64,000 nucleotides of DNA from an uncultured Clostridia bacterium (GTDB lineage: Bacteria > Bacillota > Clostridia > UBA1381 > UBA9506), in assembly GCA_944393605.1 (NCBI GenBank), contig CALYAO010000007.1:1-64000 (forward strand), in the 5' to 3' direction. Under the pieces are notes generated by a model. It did no database searches, had not been told where the DNA came from, and saw only the letters and a program-made list of their open reading frames with translations. The stretch's first letter is position 1. Each line of letters opens with the position of its first letter. This document shows, piece by piece, positions 53,431 through 62,429 of this stretch. Position numbers and translations under genes: made by a program.

Positions 53431-54996
53431 ATGAAAAAAAACAAGGTTTTGTCCGCCGGCTTGGCGGCATGCCTGTGCGTGAGCGCACTGGTTGGCTGTG
53501 GGGAGAAGGATACGAGTACCAGCAATACGCCGGGGCATGAACAGACGGAGTATTCGGTCAGTGAAGATTTGCTCAATCTGGACTTTTTCTATATGGGTGC
53601 GAGCACGGTGCTGGACTGCACAACGCCCATGTTCCAGGAGGCGGAGCGGCTGACCAACGTCAAACTGACCAACACCCTATCTCAGGCGACATCCGATGCG
53701 AAGCAGTCCTTTACCATCATGATGGCGTCAAAAGAACTGCCCGACATCGTCGCGTACTATGGCCGGGAAGAGTATTTTGCCTATGGCATGGATGGGGCGT
53801 TTGTGGCGCTCAACGATATGATTGATACGCAAATGCCCAACTTCAAGAAATTCTTGGAGGAACGGGATGACGTCCGCAAGTTCATCACCGCGCCCGACGG
53901 CAATATCTACTTCATCCCCTTTGTGCCCGACGGCAAGACCTCCAAGGGCTGGTTTGTCCGGCAGGATTGGCTGGATGCGCTGAACCTTGAGACGCCAACC
54001 AACGTGGAGGAGTATTACAACATGCTGGTGCAGTTCAGGGATGGAGACCCCAACGGCAACGGTGAACAGGATGAGGTGCCCTATTTTAACCGGAATATGG
54101 GAACCAATTACGAAGAGGGCATCTCGGATTTGTATAGCTTCTGGGGCGCACACAAGGAATTTTATGCGGACGAGGATGGTAAGGTGCACTTTGGCGCCAT
54201 CGAACCTGAGTTTAAAGAGGCTATCATAAACATCCAAAAATGGTATCAAGAGAAACTCATTGACACCGAAATCTACACCCGCGGCGGCAAGGCACGGGAT
54301 TACATGCTGGGCAATAACCTGGGTGGTTCCACGCATGACTGGTTTACATCCAATTCCACGTATAACACGTCTTTAAAAGACAAGATTCCGGGCTTTCAGT
54401 TTGTATCCATCGCGCCGCCCAGCGGCGTGGAGTATTCCAGCCGTCAGCTCATTCCCATTGGCTGGGCTATGACGTCGCAAAATGAGCATCCCGAAGAGAC
54501 CATCAAGTTTTTTGACTTCTGGTGGACGGAGAAGGGGCGGAATTTGGCAAACTTTGGAATCGAAGGAGAGCATTGGAACATGGTGGACGGGGAGCCGACC
54601 TTTACGCCAGAACTGCTTGAGAAAATCAAAAGTGATAACAGCATTCTGTTCAAAGAGTATGGCATTCAGTCGCAGATCGGCTTTCAGCAGGACTTCCGGT
54701 ATGAAGAACAGTGGGCAGACCCGGCCGCGCTGGAGGGCATGCAGAGCTATATCGACAACAACTATATCGAGGAGCCCTATCCGCCCGTCGCGTTTACGCC
54801 TGAAGAACAAAAGCGGTACAGTGAACTGCTGACCGCAATTAACACCCATCGGGATGAGCGGACGCAGCAGTGGATTTTAAACGGATCGGACGTGGAAGCG
54901 GAATTTGATGATTACCTAGAGAAGATGAAGGCGCTGGGCGTGGAGGAACTCATCGAACTCCAGCAAACTGCCTATGACCGGTACATGGAGGCGTAA
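53431..54996 (+). CDS. Extracellular solute-binding lipoprotein (importer 2)
   Basis: This 521-residue lipoprotein has a signal peptide ending SALVGC, so Cys23 is the likely lipid site. The family-1 solute-binding fold includes the acidic loop DGDPNGNGEQDEVPY. ATG 53431 is preferred to ATG 53422, which directly abuts the AAGGAG site (53416-53421). It resembles the importer 1 lipoprotein in plan, but only short stretches look alike, so the ligands may differ. Confidence 0.9.
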   Translation: MKKNKVLSAGLAACLCVSALVGCGEKDTSTSNTPGHEQTEYSVSEDLLNLDFFYMGASTVLDCTTPMFQEAERLTNVKLTNTLSQATSDAKQSFTIMMASKELPDIVAYYGREEYFAYGMDGAFVALNDMIDTQMPNFKKFLEERDDVRKFITAPDGNIYFIPFVPDGKTSKGWFVRQDWLDALNLETPTNVEEYYNMLVQFRDGDPNGNGEQDEVPYFNRNMGTNYEEGISDLYSFWGAHKEFYADEDGKVHFGAIEPEFKEAIINIQKWYQEKLIDTEIYTRGGKARDYMLGNNLGGSTHDWFTSNSTYNTSLKDKIPGFQFVSIAPPSGVEYSSRQLIPIGWAMTSQNEHPEETIKFFDFWWTEKGRNLANFGIEGEHWNMVDGEPTFTPELLEKIKSDNSILFKEYGIQSQIGFQQDFRYEEQWADPAALEGMQSYIDNNYIEEPYPPVAFTPEEQKRYSELLTAINTHRDERTQQWILNGSDVEAEFDDYLEKMKALGVEELIELQQTAYDRYMEA

Positions 54997-55028
54997 TTCA
55001 CCATCAGCGGATAACAGGAGGACGAACA

Positions 55029-56498
55029 ATGGCAAGATCCATGGAGAGGAAAAAAATCACAGCAATGCTGGCCGCGGCCATTTTGCTGTGCGGGTGCCTG
55101 CTTTTGGCCGGCGGCCCTGTTGCCGGTGCAGCAGAGGACGTGGTTGAAAGAGAGCTGGATTTTGAGAATTTTGAGGATACCACTCCGGGGAAATTGGCGC
55201 CGCTGGAAGGGGACCCCGGAAAGCTCACGCAGATTGCGGGGACCAACTATCAGTATACCCAGCGGGAATTGGAATTTGTGGAGATTTTAGAAGAACCTGA
55301 GACCCTTGTGGGGGAGGAAGAGCACGGAAACGTGCTGTTGTTCCAGCAGGATGCCGGGAAAAGCATCCGCAATGATGCGGTACTGGAATACAAAGGCAAA
55401 GGTATGCAAGAAAATTATATCATTTCAGCCAATAGCAAGTTTGTGTTTGAGGTGGATGTCTGTTTTGGGCCGGGGACCATCATTCCGAGCTTTGCGCTAG
55501 AGCTGGAACGCAATAACAGCAACAAATTTGCGGGCATCTTTAGCACAGACCGCGCCGGCAAGACATTTTCGGCCAACGGCATCAAGATCTCGGTGGTGGA
55601 AAACAAATGGTATGCGCTCCGGGCGGAGGTGGACTTGGCAAGCAAAACTGCCAGCGTATATGTGGATGGCGCGCCGCTGTCCGACGGGACCAAGACATCG
55701 GAGAATTTCTCCATCAGCGGCATGCAGGACGTCATCAAAAACGAAGGTGTTACCAAGCTGCGGCTCAAGGTGAAGGCACAAAACGACAAGTCCTCGTTCC
55801 AGTTTTATGTGGACAATCTTCGCATCGCGGGCCTGCTGGAAGCACCCCGGGCAGTCGGACTTTCTTATACCAAAGATGGTACAACTGCGAGTGCGGGAAG
55901 CGATGTGCCGGTGGATGCGGCGTCCATCACCGTGGGCTTTAACAATGCAATTGTAGCATCGGCTCTAAAGGAGATGCCGCCCACCCTTGTCTGGGTGGAT
56001 GGGGATGTGGAGCGCCCTATGCCTGTCCAGGCGCCAGCTTTGGAGGAAGGCACATCGGTCAACCAGTATACCATGACGCTTAATGGCACATTGCGGGAGA
56101 ACGCTACCTATCGCGTGGACATCCCAGCAGGCCTGACGGATGAAAATGGATTTGTGACGGAGGCGCAGACGCTGACCTTTTCCACAGTGAAGCCGGCTTG
56201 TTACCTCGAAACGGTGACCTTTGGCGGGACACTGGCATCCATGTCGGAGGGCGGCACGGCGGAGCTGGTATTTGCCAATACGGGGGAGGAGGCGCAAGTA
56301 GTGCTGGTTGCGGCCCTGTATAAAGGCGGCGAGATGCTGCGTGTGTTCTGCCAGCCTGAGACCATCGCCGCAGGGGGTGCTGCAAAGACCTTCTTGATCC
56401 CTGCACTGGGGGACACGTCAGGCTGCACACTCCGGGTATATGCATGGTCGGATCTGGTGGATTTTGCGCCGTTCCCTGTGAGCGGCGAGCTGCAATAA
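55029..56498 (+). CDS. Secreted concanavalin-like/Ig-like protein with C-terminal WDSL-type module
   Basis: The 489-residue protein has a signal peptide (MLAAAILLCGCLLLAGG, cleavage near GAA). Residues about 45-270 look like a concanavalin-type beta-sandwich (FVFEVDVCFGPG, then WYALRAEVDLASKTASVYVDG and FYVDNLRIAG), as in LamG-like glycan-binding domains. Residues about 275-390 resemble an Ig-like domain (ITVGFNNAI, then TLNGTLRENATYRVDIP). The last ~95 residues form the short module shared with other secreted proteins here, with YAWSDLVDFAPF in the motif place. No catalytic residues stand out, so binding or scaffolding is the better guess. AGGAGG precedes the ATG. Confidence 0.65.
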   Translation: MARSMERKKITAMLAAAILLCGCLLLAGGPVAGAAEDVVERELDFENFEDTTPGKLAPLEGDPGKLTQIAGTNYQYTQRELEFVEILEEPETLVGEEEHGNVLLFQQDAGKSIRNDAVLEYKGKGMQENYIISANSKFVFEVDVCFGPGTIIPSFALELERNNSNKFAGIFSTDRAGKTFSANGIKISVVENKWYALRAEVDLASKTASVYVDGAPLSDGTKTSENFSISGMQDVIKNEGVTKLRLKVKAQNDKSSFQFYVDNLRIAGLLEAPRAVGLSYTKDGTTASAGSDVPVDAASITVGFNNAIVASALKEMPPTLVWVDGDVERPMPVQAPALEEGTSVNQYTMTLNGTLRENATYRVDIPAGLTDENGFVTEAQTLTFSTVKPACYLETVTFGGTLASMSEGGTAELVFANTGEEAQVVLVAALYKGGEMLRVFCQPETIAAGGAAKTFLIPALGDTSGCTLRVYAWSDLVDFAPFPVSGELQ

Positions 56499-56532
56499 AT
56501 AGACATCAGAAGCAAGAAAGGGAGGATGCGTT

Positions 56533-58416
56533 GTGTTGAAAGGGAAACAAATACTGGCAATGGTGGTTACAGCAGTCCTGATGATGGCTGTCATGCCCGT
56601 ATTTCCCGCCTTTGCGGCGGAAGGGGATTCGGTGGAAACGGTTTACCCCTACAAGGATGGGCTTACGGTGAGCAAGGAAGCGGGTGTTGCGATTGGCATC
56701 CGCATCCAGCTGGCGGATGGTACCTATGTGGGGGCCAATGCGGGGAAGGCTGGCTTCACCCAAAAGAAAGCAACGGTGGAATTCTACAATGGCGAGACCC
56801 TGATCGGAACCATGGAGAACGTGTATCCCAATGCGAATCTGCTGGACGGGACCACGAATCCGGCAACCAAAAGCGTGTTTTGCTACATCTGGGATGCGCC
56901 CGTGGGCGGCCCTTATACCGTGACGGCCAAGGCATATGACCTGACCGACCCCGAGAGCCCGGTACTGATCGGCACCTCTGAAGCGCGCACCGTAACGGTC
57001 AAGCAGTTTCAGGAGGAAACGGGTGCGTATACCGAAGGCTTTGACGGTGATACGCTGTCCCTGACAGAGGACCCCGCCCTGGCGGACGTTGCGGCAGCTG
57101 CCGAAAAGACCTATCAGCTGACCGATTCGGCGGGCAATTTCACCTTTGACATTGGATCGCACAATGCGGATACCCAGCTCACTGCGGTGACGCTCAAAGA
57201 TACCGCTGCGCTTTCCAATACCGCCCCCGAACAGGCGCCGGCGCCAGGGAAAAGCCTGGGCATCCTGCGTCAGAGTGAGCTGGGTGTGACCGAATCCAGA
57301 GGACCGAGCACGCCGGCAAAACTGACCCTCAATCATACCATTCCGGCAGGTAAGATCATTGCTTTTGATCTCAAATATTACTACCCCACCACCGAGCAGA
57401 TCGAACAGGTGGTGACGCCGGGGACCTTTACCATCTTCCAGCTTAAGAGCGGAAGTGGGACGGTGGGAGCGCTCACCATGGACGCCAGCGGTAACATTTG
57501 CATCAACGGCTCCCGCACGGGCTCGACGGCCAAGGTGCATGGGAAGTGGTACAGCGTTCGGGTTGTGATGGACATGGTACAGCGGTATTCGGACATCTAT
57601 CTGGACGGGGAATTGATCGGCGGCCAGATTCCGTTTAAGGACAGCTGGGATATGAGCGGATTTGACACAAACGGCGTGGAAGAGATCAATATCACCAGTG
57701 CGTATAAGAAACAGGAAGGATATAATGCATCGCAGGAGAAAGGACCGCGCACGGGGATCTATCTGGACGATATCCGCATTGCAACGCTGGTGATTGACAA
57801 CAGTGCACCGGTCAACACGGCGCCTGTGGTGGCGTCGCTGACGGCCAATGGTGCATCGGACAGTTTGACGGTGGAGGAGGGGACCGAGGTCACCTTCCAG
57901 GCGGCGGCGACCGACGCGGACGGCAACCTGGCTTCCATCACGCTGTATGATGGAGAGAATCAGCTTACGACTTCTGCGACATCCCCCCTCACCTTTGCCA
58001 CCAGCACCTTGTCTGCCGGACCGCATACCATCAAGGTGGTCGCAGTGGATAGCGAGGGTATGTCGGCGGAGAAAACCATGACGGTGACGGTCAACGGGGC
58101 GGCAGAGCCCGTCTTTGCGGTGCAGGAGGTCAACTTTGTGGAGGAAGGCGGCAATGCGACGGCGACCGTGACCTTCCTAAACACCACTGGGGAGGCCAAG
58201 GATGCTGTGGTCTTGGTGGGCCTGTATCAGAATGATGTGTTGGTGAAGGTTGCGGTTTCGGCGGGCGGCAGTGTTGCGTCGGGCGCGCTGCCCAGCGACG
58301 TGACGGCTACGGTGACGGTGGACGGTGTGACCTACGACATGGCGCGCGTGATGGTTTGGGACAGCCTGTCGGGCATGCGTCCGCTGCATACGGTAACGGA
58401 TTTCCCGCAGAGTTGA
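56533..58416 (+). CDS. Secreted Ig-like/concanavalin-like protein with WDSL module
   Basis: The 627-residue protein has a signal peptide (cleavage after AFA). An N-terminal Ig-like part (about 30-155, PYTVTAKAYDLTD) precedes a concanavalin-like sandwich (about 165-425, KWYSVRVVMDMVQRYSDIYLDG and TGIYLDDIRIA). A bacterial Ig domain (about 440-530, FQAAATDADGNLASITLYDG) and the ~95-residue module with MVWDSLSGMRPL end the chain. It follows its neighbour by 34 bases with AAAGGGAGG upstream of a GTG start. Function is probably glycan binding, or a lyase without obvious catalytic residues. Confidence 0.65.
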   Translation: MLKGKQILAMVVTAVLMMAVMPVFPAFAAEGDSVETVYPYKDGLTVSKEAGVAIGIRIQLADGTYVGANAGKAGFTQKKATVEFYNGETLIGTMENVYPNANLLDGTTNPATKSVFCYIWDAPVGGPYTVTAKAYDLTDPESPVLIGTSEARTVTVKQFQEETGAYTEGFDGDTLSLTEDPALADVAAAAEKTYQLTDSAGNFTFDIGSHNADTQLTAVTLKDTAALSNTAPEQAPAPGKSLGILRQSELGVTESRGPSTPAKLTLNHTIPAGKIIAFDLKYYYPTTEQIEQVVTPGTFTIFQLKSGSGTVGALTMDASGNICINGSRTGSTAKVHGKWYSVRVVMDMVQRYSDIYLDGELIGGQIPFKDSWDMSGFDTNGVEEINITSAYKKQEGYNASQEKGPRTGIYLDDIRIATLVIDNSAPVNTAPVVASLTANGASDSLTVEEGTEVTFQAAATDADGNLASITLYDGENQLTTSATSPLTFATSTLSAGPHTIKVVAVDSEGMSAEKTMTVTVNGAAEPVFAVQEVNFVEEGGNATATVTFLNTTGEAKDAVVLVGLYQNDVLVKVAVSAGGSVASGALPSDVTATVTVDGVTYDMARVMVWDSLSGMRPLHTVTDFPQS

Positions 58417-58455
58417 TGCGGGTCCCAATAAATGGAAGGAGTACGCATACATACC

Positions 58456-59655
58456 ATGGAGATGGAACCAATGAACCAAATTTTGGAACGCATTGCAAAA
58501 AATGCGGCAGCCTTGGGCACCAAGCATCCCGACGTCAACACCATGGACAACGACCTGCACTATGGACGTGGCCATGGGGGTTCCTGGGTGGATTCCTTTT
58601 GGGTGGGGATGCTGTATCTGGCCTATGCGTATAGCGGGGACAGCACATATCTAACCTATGCGGACGGTTACCAGCCTTTTTACCGGCTCCGCATCAAGGA
58701 CACCGATGCGGTCTGTGAGGCCCATGGCTTTATGAAGCTGGACCATGATACCGGGTTTCTGTTCACCCTTTCGCAGGTGGCGCGCTTTAAGCTCACGGGG
58801 GACCGGGAGGCACGGGACATGGCGCTGCGTGCGGCGGATATTTTGGCAGCACGCTTCCATGAGAAGGGCAGCTTTATCCGCGCATGGGATACTTGGAAAT
58901 GGGATACCAACCCCGCATTTATCCGGGAAAAGAAGGGAAAAACCATCATCGACAGCCTGATGAATCTGCCGCTGTTGATGTGGGCGTTTGGGGAAACGAA
59001 TGATAGTCGGTATGGGGACATTGCCGTCCGGCACGCGGATACCGTTCTGCGGTACATGGTGCGCGCGGACGGCTCCACCTGCCACACCTTCAACTTTGAT
59101 CCGGATACGGGGGAGCCCATCGGGGAAAAAACCGGACAGGGTTATGCGGATGACTCCTGCTGGAGCAGAGGACAGAGCTGGGCGGTCTATGGCTTCGCGC
59201 TGCTGTATGCGTATACGGGCGAAAAGCGGTATCAGGATGCCTTCCTGCGGGTGGCGGACTATTTTTGGGATCACCTGACCACGGTCAAGGTGCCGGTTTG
59301 GGATTTTGCGGTGCTGACGGATGACACGGCCCCCTATAAGCCATGGGACAGTTCGGCGGGCTGCATTGCGGCCTGTGGCATGCTGGAGATGGCGGCGCAT
59401 CTGGGAACGGATGGGGCCCGCTACCGCGCACGTGCGGCCGCGATTTTAGACCATACCACCCGACTGTGTGCAACTTTGGGGATCGCCGGGGCAGAGCCCA
59501 TCTTGCTGCATGGCTGCGGCGGCCCGGCTTACCGGCGGGAGGATCCGTCCCGCATCAAGCCCGGCATCTGTGATACGCCGCTCTTGTTTGGGGATTATTT
59601 CTATACCGAGGCGCTCATGCGGATGGAGAAGCCTGACATGGTGCGCTTTTGGTAG
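58456..59655 (+). CDS. GH88 unsaturated glucuronyl hydrolase
   Basis: The 399-residue protein matches the UGL family (alpha/alpha barrel). KLDHDTGFLF near 94-103 holds one catalytic Asp (D98) and TIIDSLMNLPLL near 163-174 the other (D166). WSRGQSWAVYGFALLY near 236-251 is also conserved in the family. The enzyme hydrates the 4,5-unsaturated glucuronyl residue left by lyases on glycosaminoglycans, gellan or xanthan, releasing a keto-acid. No signal peptide is present, so it is cytoplasmic. The start is uncertain. AAGGAG ends at 58441, leaving 14 bases to ATG 58456; ATG 58432 lies before the site and ATG 58471 is another option. Confidence 0.88.
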   Translation: MEMEPMNQILERIAKNAAALGTKHPDVNTMDNDLHYGRGHGGSWVDSFWVGMLYLAYAYSGDSTYLTYADGYQPFYRLRIKDTDAVCEAHGFMKLDHDTGFLFTLSQVARFKLTGDREARDMALRAADILAARFHEKGSFIRAWDTWKWDTNPAFIREKKGKTIIDSLMNLPLLMWAFGETNDSRYGDIAVRHADTVLRYMVRADGSTCHTFNFDPDTGEPIGEKTGQGYADDSCWSRGQSWAVYGFALLYAYTGEKRYQDAFLRVADYFWDHLTTVKVPVWDFAVLTDDTAPYKPWDSSAGCIAACGMLEMAAHLGTDGARYRARAAAILDHTTRLCATLGIAGAEPILLHGCGGPAYRREDPSRIKPGICDTPLLFGDYFYTEALMRMEKPDMVRFW

Positions 59656-59666
59656 GGGGGGATGGA

Positions 59667-62429
59667 ATGCGAAAACAGATAGCGGTGCTGCTCGTGATGA
59701 TGCTAATGGCCGCGGTGCTGCCGCACACGTGGGCGCTTTCGACGGTTACCATACAAAAACCGGCATCAGACATTGCGGTGCCTGTTGGGTATGACCTCGT
59801 ATTGGAGGCACAGGCGCCCGGCGCAGATCGGGTGGAGTTTTGGGAAGCGGGCCGCGTTGTGGGAACAGCGGCCCAATCAGATGGCATCTATCAGTTTGTG
59901 TGGCAAAATTTACCAAAAGGAGACCATGTTATCACGGCCCGGGGCTATGACGCAGCAGGCGGCTATGTGGACTCTGAACCCGTCACGGTGCGGACGACGG
60001 ACTATCAGGCTGTGGAGACCTTTGCGGAGGAGCATTTTGACGACCTGGACATCTCGCTTGCCAGCAGAGGGAACAAGGCATATACCAATGTGGTAACGGA
60101 TTTCGCGCTGTATGGCGAGTTTCATGACACCATCAGTACGCAGCCTTCCCCACAGGGGACGGGTCAGCCAGCCAAGACGGGGAAAAGCCTGTTGATCGAG
60201 AAGGGGGCGGGGGACTATGGCGCCGGCAAGCTGGCGAGCGTGACCTACCAGGGGCCCGGCATCGAGACGGCCACCCGGAACCAGATTGGGAAAGGGCAGC
60301 GGCTGCGTTTTGCGGTGAGCGTCTATGCGGAGCAGACGGATGTGGCGTTTTCTCCGCTGGAGATCATCAATGGGACTTCGGGCAATACGTTGGCGTTTTT
60401 GAAGTTTGAACGGACGGGCCAGATCGTCTATTCCTATTATACGGATGTCGACGGCACGGAAAAGGAACAAAAGTTGGCGGTTGGGACGTATGAGGCGAAC
60501 AAATGGTATCAGCTGCGGTATGAATTTGACACCCAAAATATGCTGGTGGACTGCTGGCTGGATGGGGAACGCATCGTGGCGCAGCAGCCGTTTCGCCTCC
60601 CGTCCAACTTCCAGTCGGGCAATCTATATGGCATTCGAACCCGGATGGAATCCCGGCAGGGCTATGACTCCCGCATCTATGTGGACGACCTTACGTGGGA
60701 GCACGATGTGCCGCCTGCTTCCACTGAAGTGATTTGGGTGGACCAGACGGGTGCGGACGGTGCATACACCACCATCCAGGCAGGCATTGATGCGGCGCAG
60801 ACCTCGGGTGCGACGGTTTTGGTGCGGGACGGCATCTATGAAGAGGATGTCCTGTTTACCAAAGCCGGCAGCAAGTATGATAAATTCACGCTGCAGGCCG
60901 TTGGGGATGGCGCAGTCATCCGCGGCAGTGTGACCATGGCCGAAAGCGCGCCCTATATCCGGGTGGAAGGATTTGAGCTGGACGGACAGGCTAAAATCCC
61001 GTATACCGAGGAGCAGCTGGCATATATCGCGGCTTCCTTTGCGGAAGGCGGCACTCCGCTTACCCAGGCGGAAAAAGAGGCCTTTTGGGCACAGGAAGAT
61101 GCCGCAACGCGCAGCGCATTTACGGTGAAGAGCAGAGGCTGTGAGGTGGTGGGCAACGAGATACACCATTTCATGGGATATGGGGTGAGCCTGGCCTATG
61201 ATAAGGGCGTGGATGCCTATGTGGCCGGCAACCGCATGGACAACTGTTCGGGCGGCGTGTACGTCGCGAGCGGCGCGGTGGTGGAGTACAACGAGATTGC
61301 AAACATCAACATCTTTGGCGGTGCGAACGTGGCGGGAGATATCTTCCGCATCTTTGGCAGCGACATCATCATCCGCGGCAATTACAGCCACGGCACCACG
61401 CGGGAGGGCGTGAAGAAGGTGCTGCCAACGTCGGCGGGGGACTGGCTGGCCCATGCGGACGTGATCCAAAGCTGGGATACTTATGCGGCCTACATCCAGA
61501 ATGTCCTGATAGAAGACAACGTGTTTTTGGGCTTTTATCACCAGGGCGTCATGTTGGAAAACGACAACTTTGGCGCGGGCGGCGGCCCGCTTTACATCCG
61601 GGATTGGACGCTCCGAAACAACATATTTTCGGGGTTTGAAGCGTGGGCCATCTGCGGCGGCAAGACGGATGGCGGCGTGCCTGGCATGGTGGTGGAAAAC
61701 AACGTGTTCCGCGCGCACCAGGATGGGTCACACAACGGCGTGGTATTCCGGGGACGGGGCGCTTCGGGCATCGCGCGCAACAATGTTTTCATTGGCAAGG
61801 GCCTGGCCGTCATGGAATCTGCGACGGTACAGGCGGACTACAACGTCTATCTGAACGGTGCGGTCGCTGGGTCGGGCTGTGCGGGCGCGCATGACCAAGT
61901 GCTGGCGGCGGTGGCGGATGCGTGCTTTGTGCGGTTCAATGCCGCCGATGCCAATGACGATAATCCGGCCACCATGAGCGATTACCATCTGCTCGCGCAG
62001 TCACCCCTCATTGATGCGGGGACGGATGTGTCCTTTCCAACGGATCAGGACGGGCTTCCGCGCAAGATTGGGTCGCACGTGGACATTGGCCCGTATGAGT
62101 ATGACAGCCGGCCGCAGGTTGCGGCGGAGATCGTGCAGGAGGGGACGAGCCTGATGGGGAGCGTCACGATCCAAAATCGAGGGGATACTGCTATTTCGGC
62201 AATATGCGCCCTGGCCAGCTATCGGGACGGGGAGCTCCTGGACATTGATTACCAGCCCGTCACGGTGCCGGCAGGGGAGCACCATTATGCGCTGTCGCTC
62301 GCGGATGTCCCGGCGGATATGACGGAAGCGAAGCTGTTTGTTTGGGATGCGGGGATGGTTCCCCTGCTGCCAGAGCCCGCTGTGTTTGCAGGCGGCGCCA
62401 ACGAGATGAGAAAGGGAGAAGCGGAATGA
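59667..62429 (+). CDS. Secreted right-handed beta-helix protein, probable polysaccharide lyase
   Basis: The 920-residue protein has a signal peptide (cleavage after TWA). An Ig-like part (25-110) and a concanavalin-like part (115-345) precede the beta-helix (about 350-810), which opens with ADGAYTTIQAGIDAAQ and then ATVLVRDGIYEEDVL. The rungs include HADVIQSWD, YHQGVMLEND, RDWTLRNNIFSG and ICGGK, shared with the next gene. Parallel beta-helix enzymes of this look include PL6, PL9 and related lyases and epimerases. The last ~90 residues resemble the WDSL module (KLFVWDAGMVPL). GGGGGG precedes ATG 59667; an in-frame TTG at 59649 is less likely. The helix family is clear and the catalytic role is inferred. 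Confidence 0.72.
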   Translation: MRKQIAVLLVMMLMAAVLPHTWALSTVTIQKPASDIAVPVGYDLVLEAQAPGADRVEFWEAGRVVGTAAQSDGIYQFVWQNLPKGDHVITARGYDAAGGYVDSEPVTVRTTDYQAVETFAEEHFDDLDISLASRGNKAYTNVVTDFALYGEFHDTISTQPSPQGTGQPAKTGKSLLIEKGAGDYGAGKLASVTYQGPGIETATRNQIGKGQRLRFAVSVYAEQTDVAFSPLEIINGTSGNTLAFLKFERTGQIVYSYYTDVDGTEKEQKLAVGTYEANKWYQLRYEFDTQNMLVDCWLDGERIVAQQPFRLPSNFQSGNLYGIRTRMESRQGYDSRIYVDDLTWEHDVPPASTEVIWVDQTGADGAYTTIQAGIDAAQTSGATVLVRDGIYEEDVLFTKAGSKYDKFTLQAVGDGAVIRGSVTMAESAPYIRVEGFELDGQAKIPYTEEQLAYIAASFAEGGTPLTQAEKEAFWAQEDAATRSAFTVKSRGCEVVGNEIHHFMGYGVSLAYDKGVDAYVAGNRMDNCSGGVYVASGAVVEYNEIANINIFGGANVAGDIFRIFGSDIIIRGNYSHGTTREGVKKVLPTSAGDWLAHADVIQSWDTYAAYIQNVLIEDNVFLGFYHQGVMLENDNFGAGGGPLYIRDWTLRNNIFSGFEAWAICGGKTDGGVPGMVVENNVFRAHQDGSHNGVVFRGRGASGIARNNVFIGKGLAVMESATVQADYNVYLNGAVAGSGCAGAHDQVLAAVADACFVRFNAADANDDNPATMSDYHLLAQSPLIDAGTDVSFPTDQDGLPRKIGSHVDIGPYEYDSRPQVAAEIVQEGTSLMGSVTIQNRGDTAISAICALASYRDGELLDIDYQPVTVPAGEHHYALSLADVPADMTEAKLFVWDAGMVPLLPEPAVFAGGANEMRKGEAE

